From: Acidobacteriota bacterium
Lineage (GTDB): Bacteria; Acidobacteriota; Blastocatellia; RBC074
Assembly: GCA_016196035.1 (NCBI GenBank)
Contig: JACPYM010000023.1
Span: forward strand, 37,078 to 101,077
Direction: 5' to 3'
Length of the DNA stretch: 64,000 nt
Shown one piece after another: positions 46,852 to 56,086 of the stretch; position 1 is the first letter of the stretch, and the number at the start of each line of letters is the position of its first letter. Made by a program: the position numbers and the translations under genes. Under the pieces are notes generated by a model that did not search any database, was not told the origin of the DNA, and saw nothing but the letters and a program-made list of their open reading frames with translations.

Positions 46852-47436
46852 TCAACGTCGCTGAATTGGGGCAAGGTCGGCCAGCATTGACAGGGCTTCG
46901 AGCGCTTTCACGCGTTCAATGCGTGACGACGATTCGCTGCCGCCCAGCGCCAGCGCGGGCACATAGGTGTACATTTCGTCCCAGGCAAGAGCGCCGGCTT
47001 TTTTGCGCGCCTTACGAACCAGCCCAGGCAGGTATGTTTGCGGCGCGAAATCGCTCGCCGTCAACATGCGTGAAAAGAACCGATCGGCATCACCAACCGT
47101 CATCATAATCAGCGACTCGTGCACCATCACAAACCAGAAGACGCCTTCATCCCACACGAAAAGATCGCCGATTGCCGTGCGCGCCAGGACTTGTGCATGC
47201 GGCGAATTCGCAAACCACGCGGCTGCCGCGTTACGCCAATCATCGGGATCACAAAGCCATAAGACCTGCTCCTTATATGAACACCAGCCTTCTTTGCTCA
47301 GTATCTCGCGCATCACCGGCGGAATTCGCTCACCCAGGCGCGCCTCGTCGGCGGCGCTGTAGTCGCGATAACATTCGCCCGGGCCGAAGGCTTGTAAAAA
47401 GCTTTCCGCTGCAGATAACTTGGAACGACGTGCCAT
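46852..47436 (-). CDS. GAD-like/DUF1851 protein, putative immunity protein
   Basis: This 194-aa protein has a GAD-like N-terminal domain (FLQAFGPGECYRDY; ILSKEGWCSYKEQVLWLCDP; ARTAIGDLFVWDEGVFWFV). Its C-terminal DUF1851 domain reads LAWDEMYTYVPALALGG and ends VKALEALSMLADLAPIQRR. This pairing is that of Tdi1, the immunity protein for a type VI DNase toxin, and of many relatives. The ATG at 47436 has GAGGA 7 nt upstream, and the gene starts 10 bases after the 1040-aa gene ends. It may protect the cell from the neighbouring product or be an orphan immunity gene. Confidence 0.75.
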   Translation of the reverse strand: MARRSKLSAAESFLQAFGPGECYRDYSAADEARLGERIPPVMREILSKEGWCSYKEQVLWLCDPDDWRNAAAAWFANSPHAQVLARTAIGDLFVWDEGVFWFVMVHESLIMMTVGDADRFFSRMLTASDFAPQTYLPGLVRKARKKAGALAWDEMYTYVPALALGGSESSSRIERVKALEALSMLADLAPIQRR

Positions 47437-47446
47437 TTTGTTTTCC

Positions 47447-50400
47447 TCAGTGTTTTAACGAAACGTTCATCTTAACCTGACGCCAAAATGCGCGGCGTAT
47501 TCTCAAACGCTTCATCGCCGCCTCAACACCCTTTTTAAGCACACTCGCCAAGTGCGCCGGCTTTCTTTTAGCTTGCCCCCAGTTTGCACCAATATCCAGA
47601 TTGACCGGGCCTGAGCCGAGACCTGTTAGTTGGTCATAGCTTCCGCCTACCCGTTGATCCGGCGAATGAAGCGCCTGTTGTGTCGCCATCCACTCATCCA
47701 CTCTTGCCGTGGCGGTACTTTCGGCCAGGCCCTTGCGTTGAGTGGTCACAGAGTAATCGGCAAAAACACTCGCAACGAACACCGCGAGATGCGGATCGGC
47801 ATTAATCGCTGCGGCCTCAGGCCCGGTCGCGTTAATTCCCAGCTCAAGACGCTCGATCAACTGCTGTCTGATTACAGCGCGAAGGTTCTGTTGAGCCTTG
47901 CCCGATTTAGGATGCCGTCCTGACGGCTTTTGCTTTCCTTGATCTTTCTCCAGTTTTTTGCGTTCATCATAGCGATCGTAATTTGCAATCCAATCAGCCA
48001 CCACCATCGCATTGATTCCCGCTTCTTGCAGTGCCAGTTGCCGTGCATACTCGGTCAAATCAAGCCCCTGCTCCACAGTGAATTGAACTTTGATTGGCGG
48101 TGTGATCTGTGCAGGCATTTTCACCTCGAGCGCGTTCAAGATATTTGCCAAAAGCGGGCGGAGCGTCTTTTCATCGCCTTCGATCTTGTTATCGAGTTTG
48201 TTGCGCTGGTCGGTATCAATGACGGCAGAGGCCGCGTGCTGCGAATCCTTCTCGATGGATTTTGCGAGCGGCAAAGCTTGTTTGATCCAACCCAGCACTT
48301 GATCGCGCGTGGTTTTGTCATCAATGTCGCCGGCCTGTGTGCGGAACTCGTCGAGGTATTCCGAAAGCGGTTTCGGTTTGCTTGCCAGCATCACCGTCAC
48401 GACTGTGCCTTTGACCTGCACCCAGAGGCGATGCGCTTCTGTGCCTGCTGAAATTTGCAGCGTTTCGCCGATCTCGCCGTCAGCCGGGATTGGCTTGCCC
48501 GCCAGCTTTGCAGCCTCACCTGGCGGCGGCTTCTTCCCTTTCTTCAACGCTTCTTCCTGATGCTGCTTAACGAGCTTGCCGCCTTTTGTCTTTGCATTCG
48601 GGTCAACGTTCTGATCGCCTTTCTTCCCCGCCAAACGTGGCGTTTTGGCTGACGGCAAGGCGGCAGCTTTGCCCTTCGCAGCATTACCTTGCGGACTGGT
48701 TTTCGCGGGTGGGTCGGCGGCAGCGCTGTTCTTTTCAGCCCATTTGCCTTTTTGTTCGACTTCTTTGCCCGACCCCGATTTGGCCTTGTCTTCGTATAGA
48801 TTGGTCGTGAACTTGTCGGCGTCGAACTGTACCGGTTTGAAATCGAACTTCGGGTATTGGCCCGAACCGAAGACGTAATCCACCGAGACCAGCATGCCCA
48901 GGGTGCTGCCGAGCGGCCATTCTTTGTTGAAGAGCGGCCAAGTCCATTTCTTATCGGGCACGGGCGACCACCAGGGCGCGTCAATCTCAACAAAAAGATC
49001 GCCGCTCAAACCCAGGAAGGGTTGCGCCGCGACTTCCAGGTCGCCGCGAATGAACCATTCGCCTTTCTTGTCTTCGCCCTCCGCCGCTTTTTCGCGGTAG
49101 CCGATGATGGGTGTGGCTTCGGCATAAGCTTTCACGCCCGCGATGGCGTTGATGCCCGCGCCGGCTTTGATGTCGTGCGCCAGGATGGTCAGCACGGCGC
49201 CGATTTCGGCGCGCAAACGCGCGCCCGCCGCTGCCGAGATGTTCAGGCTGCCACGAATCGCGAAGTCCTTGGCCACGGTCGGATCGGTCGAATAGGTGCC
49301 TTCGACAACGATGTTATAAAACTTGGCCGGCCCCAACTTGGCGAACAAATCCATGCTGAGGTTGCCAAAGATGCCGATGCTGCCGACGACGGGAATGCCG
49401 TAAGAAGCCCGCGCTTCGAGTTTGAAAAGCTGCTTAACATAATCTTTCTGCTCAAAGAGGATGAACTCTTTCTGCGGCGTGATCTTGCCGATGACTGTGA
49501 CGTTGCCTTTCGGATCAACAATCACATGCGCCGTGCCGCTGAGCCAGGTGGTGAAGCTAAAACTCAAATCGCCTTCGCCGAACACCACGTAATCGAGCTT
49601 AGCCGGTTTCTTGGCCGCGTTGGCGTTGGCTTTGGGCGCAGCGGCTTCGGGCGCTTTTTTGGCGGCGGCGAGTTGCTGCGCTTGATTCTTCTCCATCAAC
49701 TGCAACGTGACTTCGCCAGAGAATTTCTCGCCGCGATAACCGACTTTGCCGAGGCCCGTGATGGCGACGCCATCCCAGGCTACTTCGACGTTGCCAGTAA
49801 AACTCTTGGGCAATACCAGCCCGATGGTGGCTTTGCCGGTAATTGCGCCATTTGCCGCGCGCTGCAAATCCAACGCGCCGTTCGCCAACCCTTTGACGGC
49901 CACGGCGGCATTGCCGCTGAAAACTACATCGGCGTTGCTCACCTCAAAGTTGAAGGTACCCGCGAAAGCCGCGCCGAGCGCAAACTTCACACCCTTCAAT
50001 CCGAAAAGCAGATTGCCGTTTTCGAGTTTGTTGGTGAGGGTTGGCAGCGAGTTGATCGTGAATCCGGCGAGGCCCAACAGCTCCGGCGCTTTGGAAAGTT
50101 GGGGCGCGAACGCTTGAATCTTTTTGCCGCTGAGCAGCGCGACTTCACCCGTGATCTTGCCGTTGCTGGCGCTCACCACCAAAGCCGGGGTCAAGCCGGG
50201 CGCAAACTCAGTCACGCGCGCCAAGGCCGGATGCGTCAAAGGCAGCGGCTGTTTTTTAATGCGATATTTGCCTTTTGCGGTTTGCTCAACTTCGATAGGC
50301 CCCTGTGCCAGATTGCCGAAACGCGCGTTGATGGTCGAAGTTTTGTTTTGCTCTAAAACCTCGGCCAACGGCCCCAGCGGCTTGAACTCTGCCAGGCCTT

Positions 50401-50569
50401 TGAATTCCAGCACGCCCGGTGTGCCTGTGCTGGCTGGCGCATTCCCTAACCGCACGGCGGGCGGGCCGGATTGAACCGACGTGGGCGCCGGCACGCGGGC
50501 TGGGGCTGCCGCTTGGGTTGCCGGTTGAGTCGTAACAGGTCGCTTGGTTTTTTCGGGTCCTGGCGGCAT
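47447..50569 (-). CDS. Large eCIS-associated protein, candidate cargo
   Basis: This 1040-aa protein has no catalytic motif that I can name. The N-terminus is a Pro/Thr/Ala-rich segment. Residues about 90-600 are repetitive beta-strand-rich sequence (NGNLLFGLKGVKFALGAAF; GYRGEKFSGEVTLQL). Near residue 500 comes ADATPIIGYREKAAEG-like sequence, and then WWSPVPDKKWTWPL, segments I associate with long proteins of eCIS loci. A Lys/Ala/Pro linker (about 610-700) precedes a helical C-terminal third ending in a very basic helix (KRLRIRRAFWRQVKMNVSLK). The start is the ATG at 50569, with AAAGGA 12 nt upstream; a longer frame overlaps the ATPase gene. The immunity-like gene follows at once, suggesting that the C-terminus could be toxic; this is inference. 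Confidence 0.6.
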   Translation of the reverse strand: MPPGPEKTKRPVTTQPATQAAAPARVPAPTSVQSGPPAVRLGNAPASTGTPGVLEFKGLAEFKPLGPLAEVLEQNKTSTINARFGNLAQGPIEVEQTAKGKYRIKKQPLPLTHPALARVTEFAPGLTPALVVSASNGKITGEVALLSGKKIQAFAPQLSKAPELLGLAGFTINSLPTLTNKLENGNLLFGLKGVKFALGAAFAGTFNFEVSNADVVFSGNAAVAVKGLANGALDLQRAANGAITGKATIGLVLPKSFTGNVEVAWDGVAITGLGKVGYRGEKFSGEVTLQLMEKNQAQQLAAAKKAPEAAAPKANANAAKKPAKLDYVVFGEGDLSFSFTTWLSGTAHVIVDPKGNVTVIGKITPQKEFILFEQKDYVKQLFKLEARASYGIPVVGSIGIFGNLSMDLFAKLGPAKFYNIVVEGTYSTDPTVAKDFAIRGSLNISAAAGARLRAEIGAVLTILAHDIKAGAGINAIAGVKAYAEATPIIGYREKAAEGEDKKGEWFIRGDLEVAAQPFLGLSGDLFVEIDAPWWSPVPDKKWTWPLFNKEWPLGSTLGMLVSVDYVFGSGQYPKFDFKPVQFDADKFTTNLYEDKAKSGSGKEVEQKGKWAEKNSAAADPPAKTSPQGNAAKGKAAALPSAKTPRLAGKKGDQNVDPNAKTKGGKLVKQHQEEALKKGKKPPPGEAAKLAGKPIPADGEIGETLQISAGTEAHRLWVQVKGTVVTVMLASKPKPLSEYLDEFRTQAGDIDDKTTRDQVLGWIKQALPLAKSIEKDSQHAASAVIDTDQRNKLDNKIEGDEKTLRPLLANILNALEVKMPAQITPPIKVQFTVEQGLDLTEYARQLALQEAGINAMVVADWIANYDRYDERKKLEKDQGKQKPSGRHPKSGKAQQNLRAVIRQQLIERLELGINATGPEAAAINADPHLAVFVASVFADYSVTTQRKGLAESTATARVDEWMATQQALHSPDQRVGGSYDQLTGLGSGPVNLDIGANWGQAKRKPAHLASVLKKGVEAAMKRLRIRRAFWRQVKMNVSLKH

Positions 50570-50597
50570 TTCCGTTGCGAATCCTTTGCAGCGTGCC

Positions 50598-52664
50598 TTA
50601 GTAAGCCATCCAATCCAGCGTCGAACGCAAAGGGCAAACCGCGCCTGCCTTGCGATATTCGCGCTGCACGGCGGCTTCCAAATGCGCCGTGTTGATGACG
50701 CCGTGTTCGTCAAGTGCCAGCAAGGCGGCGTGCAGCGCGGCGTTGCGCACCTGGCCGCCTGTCAACGCGCAACGCCCGGCGATTTCCAGCAAGCGCTCGG
50801 CCTCCACTTTATTCGCTTCGGGCAAATGCAATTGCCAGATGCTCAGGCGTTCGGCGGCGTCGGGCAGGCGGAAATCCACGACCACATCCATGCGGCGTTG
50901 AAAGGCGCTGTCAATGCGTTCGGCGGCATTGGTCGTGACAATCAGGATGCCCTCGAACGTTTCGAGCCGTTGCAACAGGTAATTGGTTTCGAGGTTGGCG
51001 TAGCGGTCATTGGCGTTGGTGACATTGGTGCGTTGCGTGAGCAGCGCGTCGCCTTCGTCGAGCAGCAAGATGACATCCAGTTCTTCGGCGCGCGCAAACA
51101 GCCGCTGCAAACCCTTTTCCGTTTCGCCGATGTATTTGTTGACGATGGCTGCGAGGTCGAGCCGATAGAGGTCTTTGTGCAAAGTCGCCGCCAGCAAGCG
51201 CGCGGCCAGTGTTTTGCCCGTGCCGCTGGGGCCGCAAAACAACGCGCGCACCCCGGCATTGAGTTGCGCGCCGAGCGCCGCGCCCGCGCTGTCGAGCAAA
51301 CGTTCGCGCTGGCGGCAACGGCGGGTCAGGTTGTGCAATTCGGCCAGCGTGGTCGTGTTGGCCGCGAGCTGGTTCCAGTCGCCGCTGACGTTGAGGCGCG
51401 TCGCCAGCGTATCCAGGGCTTGGCGGTTGAGCGTGCGGCCCGCCTGTTGCACATCGTTCAAATTGATTTGCGCGCGTCCATCCAAGGCCGCGCAGGCGCT
51501 TGCTAATTGGGCGGCGCGGCGAATGTTGCCGCCCGTCAGGCGATAGCGTTCGGCAATCGTGGTCAGCGTGGCGGCGTCCTGCTCCGGCAACGCGCTTTGC
51601 CAATGTGCCAAACGCGCGGCGGCTTCGGGCATGGGCAAAGTCAGCGTCAGCGCGTGTTCGCTCGCCGCGCCGCTGACACCGCCTTGTTGCCCCAACACCA
51701 CGCCCAACGGCCCAGTGAAAGCCACCAACTCAGGCAAGACAGCCGTTTCGCCCGGCGCAGGTTCGCAACTCAACACCGGCAGCGCGTGCAGCGCCGTCGC
51801 CAGCGGCCCCAACCAGCGCCAACGCGCGTCGTGCGGTTCGTGCACGTCTTTGGCGACGAGCACACCGCGCCCGAGTTGCCGCGCCAGCGTGCCCAGCAAC
51901 GTCTTGCGCCCGTTGTGTTCCGGCCCGCGCAGCAGCACCGTGCGCACTTGCCCGGTGCGCAGCAGCGCCGGCAATTGGGCGAGTTGCGCACGCAATTCGT
52001 CAGGCACAAGCAACTGTTCTAATGGCAATAATTCGGCGGGCGCGTGATAGCGCAACCCGGCGGCGGGTTGCGCCGCTTGCTCGCCACGCAAGGCATCCCA
52101 GAGCGCGCCCGGCACTTGCAAGGTCCATTCGCTGCGCGGGGCTTCGCGGTTGGCGATCTGAATCAAGCCGTGTTCTTCGAGGTGGCGGATGCGCGTGTGC
52201 AAGCCGGTCGGCGCGCCGCTCGCGCTCCACCACATATTCAACAGGCCCACAGTGGCGCGGTGCTGGCCCGGCGTGCCCTGTTGCGCGGCAAAGAGCGCGC
52301 CGAAGCGCGCGTCTTCTTCGGCCAGGCCGATGCTCAGCCACAAACTCAACGCCGCATCATCCAGTTGCGCCGCTTCACACACAGCGCGCAAGGGCAGATG
52401 TGCGGCGCTCTGTTGTTCCCAGGCGTGCAGTTGCTCAAACCAACACTGCCAGGCTTCCGCCGGAGTCAAACCGCCCACGCCTTGCGCCGCCAGTTCGTTG
52501 TTATAGCCGGTCAGAAACGGGAATTGCGCAAAGGCGGCTTCATAGGAACCGAGCATGAGCGCGACCTGTTCGATCACGCGCAACACCGCCGCATAAAAAC
52601 AGCGCCGAAAGTGTTCGGCGGGCGCGTCAGGCGTCGCTTGATTGGTGGAAGGGTCTATGAACAT
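50598..52664 (-). CDS. AAA+ ATPase of the eCIS locus
   Basis: This 688-aa ATPase has a divergent N-terminal half with a winged-helix-like stretch and a degenerate P-loop-like region (VLLRGPEHNGRKTLLGTLAR). The C-terminal AAA+ module is intact: FCGPSGTGKTLAARLLA (about residue 478), Walker B VILLLDEGDALL (about 530), sensor 1 LIVTTNAAERIDSAF and the Arg-finger region FQRRMDVVVDF. This two-part layout is that of the ATPase found in most eCIS loci, where its exact role is unclear. The ATG at 52664 lacks a strong RBS; an in-frame TTG at 52703 is the alternative. Confidence 0.82.
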   Translation of the reverse strand: MFIDPSTNQATPDAPAEHFRRCFYAAVLRVIEQVALMLGSYEAAFAQFPFLTGYNNELAAQGVGGLTPAEAWQCWFEQLHAWEQQSAAHLPLRAVCEAAQLDDAALSLWLSIGLAEEDARFGALFAAQQGTPGQHRATVGLLNMWWSASGAPTGLHTRIRHLEEHGLIQIANREAPRSEWTLQVPGALWDALRGEQAAQPAAGLRYHAPAELLPLEQLLVPDELRAQLAQLPALLRTGQVRTVLLRGPEHNGRKTLLGTLARQLGRGVLVAKDVHEPHDARWRWLGPLATALHALPVLSCEPAPGETAVLPELVAFTGPLGVVLGQQGGVSGAASEHALTLTLPMPEAAARLAHWQSALPEQDAATLTTIAERYRLTGGNIRRAAQLASACAALDGRAQINLNDVQQAGRTLNRQALDTLATRLNVSGDWNQLAANTTTLAELHNLTRRCRQRERLLDSAGAALGAQLNAGVRALFCGPSGTGKTLAARLLAATLHKDLYRLDLAAIVNKYIGETEKGLQRLFARAEELDVILLLDEGDALLTQRTNVTNANDRYANLETNYLLQRLETFEGILIVTTNAAERIDSAFQRRMDVVVDFRLPDAAERLSIWQLHLPEANKVEAERLLEIAGRCALTGGQVRNAALHAALLALDEHGVINTAHLEAAVQREYRKAGAVCPLRSTLDWMAY

Positions 52665-52717
52665 AACACAATCACACTCACTCAAAATGAAGTGATGGAT
52701 CAATGGGAAGCGAGATT

Positions 52718-52801
52718 ACGGAACAGGCGGAAATAACGGAACAGGCGGAATCAAGTTTGCTGGTGAGTTTCCGTCTGTTTCGTCCATTCTGTCTGTTCCG
52801 T
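52718..52801. repeat. Four-copy ACGGAACAGGCGGAA repeat, two direct and two inverted
   Basis: Two perfect copies of ACGGAACAGGCGGAA lie at 52718-52732 and 52736-52750. Two inverted copies with two mismatches each lie at 52769-52783 and 52787-52801. They can form a cruciform in the gap between the 624-aa gene and the ATPase gene. Confidence 0.75.
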
Positions 52802-52832
52802 ATTCTTCCCTTTGCCTTCTCTGCTTGCGTCG

Positions 52833-54707
52833 CTACTCAAAATGAAAGGCGATGAAACGCCCCGCCGCAGGCACCCAGCCCGGATCGCGGTCGAGTCCCG
52901 CCAGGCGTATCGCCAGCGGCAATTCAGCTAAACAAAACCAGACGTCCAAATGCGTCGCGGTCACGGTCACGCGGGCGGATTGACGGCACAGCCAAGCGGG
53001 CAAATCCGCGACCTCGCGCAAGCCCAACGCGCGTTGCAAGCGGGCGCACAGATACGGCAACAGCCAAGCCAGCCAGCCCGACCACGCGGGCGCATCAGGT
53101 TGCGGGTTTTCAGTTTCAGCAGCGGCGACATCCAGCACGCAAAACCCGGCGGGGTGCCAGGCGCACAGACGTCCAGCAATCGTCTCGACCGGCAAAACTT
53201 CCTGCTCGGCAAAAGGCGTCAACCATTCCGCCGGCATACGCCATTCCACCGGCGCGTCGAAATCCGCGCCCGGCGCAGCGTCGGCAGCCCGCCCGGCCAG
53301 CCGCGCCAGCAACGGCCCCAGCGGATCGGCGCGCCAGTCTTCGCCTAGCCAGGCCGCGCCCAGCATTGCCAGCCAATCCCACAGCGGCAAATTCAACCCG
53401 CGTTGTTGCGGCGCGGTGAAATCGTCGTAAAGCTCCAGCGCCAACGCCAGGTTGATCAGATAAAACACGCCGCCGCAGGCCGTTTCGATTTCGCTTTGGG
53501 TTAGCCGGTCTGTTAGCGCAGGCACAGGCAGCGCGGTTTGTGCGGTGCTGATCAGAATCGTTTCTTCTATTGCAGCGGTGCTTTCCGGGGCGCGCCGACT
53601 TGCAGCAAGTGCGCGCCCCGCAGTGCCTGGCGGCGAGTCAACATCCATTGCGTGTGCCGCGCTGAAGGCTATTCCGGCCTCAGCCGTCGCTATCGGCGTA
53701 ACGCCACGCGCAGCCGTCCGTGGCGCTGTGGGCACTGTGGCAAACGGTTCCAACGGCGGTGGCACGGACGGCGTTGCAGGCTCAGCGCAAGCAGCGTCGT
53801 GCAAGCGAGCCGCTTGCGCCCAAGCACGCGCGGCTTGCGCAAACACAGGCGCACGCACCACGGCAGGCGCGCGCACCAACATCAATCCGATACCTAACAA
53901 GGCCTGTTGCTCGGTTCCCAACAGCAACGAGTGAGCAGGTACATATGGCAACCACGGCGGAGCGTATTCAGATGGCGGCGGTGTTGTTGCATCTGCTACC
54001 ACACTCAAATTGTCCGTCAAACTTTCAGCCAACGATGTGAAGTGAGCAGGCACATATGGCAACCACGGCGGGGCGTATTCAGATGGCGGCGGTGTTGTTG
54101 CATCTGCTACCACACTCAAATTGTCCGTCAAACTTTCAGCCAACGATGTGAGCAGAAATTGCCGAGTCACGGCGTCGCGCAACCCGCGCGCTTCTGTCGG
54201 AGTCAGTTGCTGCAAAAAGTTCACGGCCTGACCGCGTGTGTCCAGGCGTTCCAACGCCGCCGGGATGAAGGCGGGCGCGCTGTGCCAAGCTTGCCAGACG
54301 GTCTGTCGCCAGGTGGCAGGTGTGCGCGCCAGGCGCAACAAACTTTGCCACCACCAACGTTCACCCAAACATTGCACGCACCAGTCTTGAGCGAGACAGG
54401 CCAACAGTTCAGCGCGGTCGGCAAACAGCACGGCTTCGGCGTTGGCGGGCACGGCTTGCAACGCGGGGCGCGCGGCGGTGCGGGTCAATGCTTCAAGCCG
54501 TGCGGCGAGGCGGCGTTCCCAGGCTTGGTCAGCCAATCCGGCGCCGGGCATTTGTGGTCGTGTAATCCGCCACGGTGCGCGCAACTGCCGCACACAAAGG
54601 ATGGCTCCGGTCGGCAACTGCGTTGCTGCTGGTGTGACTTGCGCCAGGGCGCGGCTCAGTGACAGCCGCCACGCCCAGGCGTCCGTCACGCCACCAGTAA
54701 CACGCAA
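52833..54707 (-). CDS. eCIS-associated protein of unknown function (624 aa)
   Basis: The protein is Ala/Leu/Trp-rich. The layout (LPTGAILCVRQLRAPW; AEAVLFADRAELLACLAQDW; FYLINLALALELYDDFTAPQ; WHPAGFCVLDVA) matches what I recall of a hypothetical protein repeatedly found beside the eCIS ATPase, possibly related to tape-measure or chaperone-like factors. Residues about 185-260 contain a perfect-looking 37-residue tandem duplication. The start is uncertain: TTG at 54707 has no RBS. A CTG at 54722 has GGAG 6 nt upstream and gives the more natural opening LEINRLRVTGG. It lies in the same frame as the upstream glycosyltransferase, separated by its TAA. Confidence 0.6.
   Translation of the reverse strand: MRVTGGVTDAWAWRLSLSRALAQVTPAATQLPTGAILCVRQLRAPWRITRPQMPGAGLADQAWERRLAARLEALTRTAARPALQAVPANAEAVLFADRAELLACLAQDWCVQCLGERWWWQSLLRLARTPATWRQTVWQAWHSAPAFIPAALERLDTRGQAVNFLQQLTPTEARGLRDAVTRQFLLTSLAESLTDNLSVVADATTPPPSEYAPPWLPYVPAHFTSLAESLTDNLSVVADATTPPPSEYAPPWLPYVPAHSLLLGTEQQALLGIGLMLVRAPAVVRAPVFAQAARAWAQAARLHDAACAEPATPSVPPPLEPFATVPTAPRTAARGVTPIATAEAGIAFSAAHAMDVDSPPGTAGRALAASRRAPESTAAIEETILISTAQTALPVPALTDRLTQSEIETACGGVFYLINLALALELYDDFTAPQQRGLNLPLWDWLAMLGAAWLGEDWRADPLGPLLARLAGRAADAAPGADFDAPVEWRMPAEWLTPFAEQEVLPVETIAGRLCAWHPAGFCVLDVAAAETENPQPDAPAWSGWLAWLLPYLCARLQRALGLREVADLPAWLCRQSARVTVTATHLDVWFCLAELPLAIRLAGLDRDPGWVPAAGRFIAFHFE
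53931..54152. repeat. 111-bp in-frame tandem duplication
   Basis: The copies 53931-54041 and 54042-54152 are adjacent and differ at about two bases (GTACAT/GCACAT; CGGAGCG/CGGGGCG). The unit is 37 codons, so the host gene stays open. Confidence 0.9.
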
Positions 54708-54744
54708 TCGGTTGATTTCCAGACGCCCCTCCGTTTCCAGCGCG

Positions 54745-56070
54745 TTACGTTAGCCGCTGGGCTTTCAACGCGAGCGCTTCTTCGATAATCGCGGCGTAGC
54801 CATCTGCGGCCTGCGCCAGCGTAAAGTCCCGGCGGATGCGCGCGCGCGCCGCCGCCCCCAGTGCACGGGCGCGGCGCGGTTCGTGCAAGAGCTGCCAGGC
54901 TTGTTCGGCAAACGCCGCCGCATCGTAAGGATCGAGTTGGATGCTTTCGGTTTCCGAAGCCAACACTTCGGGCACAAAGGCGCGATTCGAGGTCACAATC
55001 GGCAAGCCCGCCGACATGGCTTCGAATAAACTCCAATTGGCCGCGCCCTCAAAAATCGGCAGCACCGCCAAATCCAAACAGACCAGATGGCGCAGGAATT
55101 CGTCGTGCGGCATCATGCGCCGCCACACGACCGCCTCTTCCGGCAAGCCGGCTTGGGCCAGCGCATAATCTTTGAAGGTGCGCCCCCCCAGATAGCGCGT
55201 CTCGTTGCCATAAATCGTTTGGTCTTCGCCGACGATGAGGAAGCGCAAGCTGGCATCGCGCTCGTACAAGCGCCGCGCCATTTGGGCAAAGATGTCGAAG
55301 CCGCGCACGGCTTCGAGCGTGCGCCCGGTGAAGCCCACCAGTTTGGCCTCCACCGGCAACCCCAACGCGGCGCGCGCGTCCGGCCCGCCCGTGGGCAAAT
55401 GCTCGGTCTCGAACCCTTCCATCTGCACGCGCACTTTGGCCTGCAATTCCAGCGGGAACAGGCGGCGCGCGTGGGCCGACGGCGTGATGCAGAGATCTGA
55501 ATGCAGCACGCTGCTCGCGATCAGCGCTTCATAAACGGTGCCGACGAGCGCATTTTCAAAGGTGGGCGGGAATTCCAGCCGCGCCGCCGCCGTTTGAAAG
55601 CTGGGCAATTCGACATACGAGATAAGCGCGCCATCAAAGAGGTACTTGAGAAACAATGTCGCGCCAAAGGCCGCGTGGCCGATGATGGCGTCGAAGCGAT
55701 ACGTTTGTTGCAAGGCGGGCAACACCGCCGCGATGCCCAAGCCGTTGCGCGCGCCCGACTCAAAAGTTTCCAGTAACGGATAGGCGTGCGTGGCACCTTG
55801 CGCATCCGGCACAAAACCAAAATACGGCAGCCCCGGCTCAGCCGCTGCGACAGCGGGCAGGAAGGCCTGATTCACCAGCCCATAACATTCAAAGCCGGGC
55901 TGTGCGTTTAGCGTGGTGGCCAGCGCCGAAAATTGATTGGGGAAGGAAGGGTGAATGAATAACACGCGCCGCACGGCTGTCGGCGGCGCTGCTTTCTTTG
56001 CGGCTTTGCGCGCCACGGGGGCAGCGGCGCGCGGGCGTGCTTTGGTGGGGCGTTTGCTATTCTTTTTCAT
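54745..56070 (-). CDS. GT4 glycosyltransferase with basic N-terminal tail
   Basis: This 441-aa GT-B fold enzyme has a Lys/Arg/Ala-rich tail in residues 1-33 (MKKNSKRPTKARPRAAAPVA). The acceptor-side domain starts at RRVLFIHPSFPNQFSALATT, as in CDS-type glycosyltransferases with a DUF-like N-domain. The donor domain has LVGFTGRTLEAVRGFDIFAQ, FLIVGEDQTIYG and SLFEAMSAGLPIVTSNRAFV. The ATG at 56070 has AGGAG 9 nt upstream; the longer frame lacks an RBS. Its place between eCIS-type genes is unusual and suggests glycosylation of a particle component or simply a shared transcript. Confidence 0.78.
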   Translation of the reverse strand: MKKNSKRPTKARPRAAAPVARKAAKKAAPPTAVRRVLFIHPSFPNQFSALATTLNAQPGFECYGLVNQAFLPAVAAAEPGLPYFGFVPDAQGATHAYPLLETFESGARNGLGIAAVLPALQQTYRFDAIIGHAAFGATLFLKYLFDGALISYVELPSFQTAAARLEFPPTFENALVGTVYEALIASSVLHSDLCITPSAHARRLFPLELQAKVRVQMEGFETEHLPTGGPDARAALGLPVEAKLVGFTGRTLEAVRGFDIFAQMARRLYERDASLRFLIVGEDQTIYGNETRYLGGRTFKDYALAQAGLPEEAVVWRRMMPHDEFLRHLVCLDLAVLPIFEGAANWSLFEAMSAGLPIVTSNRAFVPEVLASETESIQLDPYDAAAFAEQAWQLLHEPRRARALGAAARARIRRDFTLAQAADGYAAIIEEALALKAQRLT

Positions 56071-56086
56071 GGTGCACCGCTCCTGT

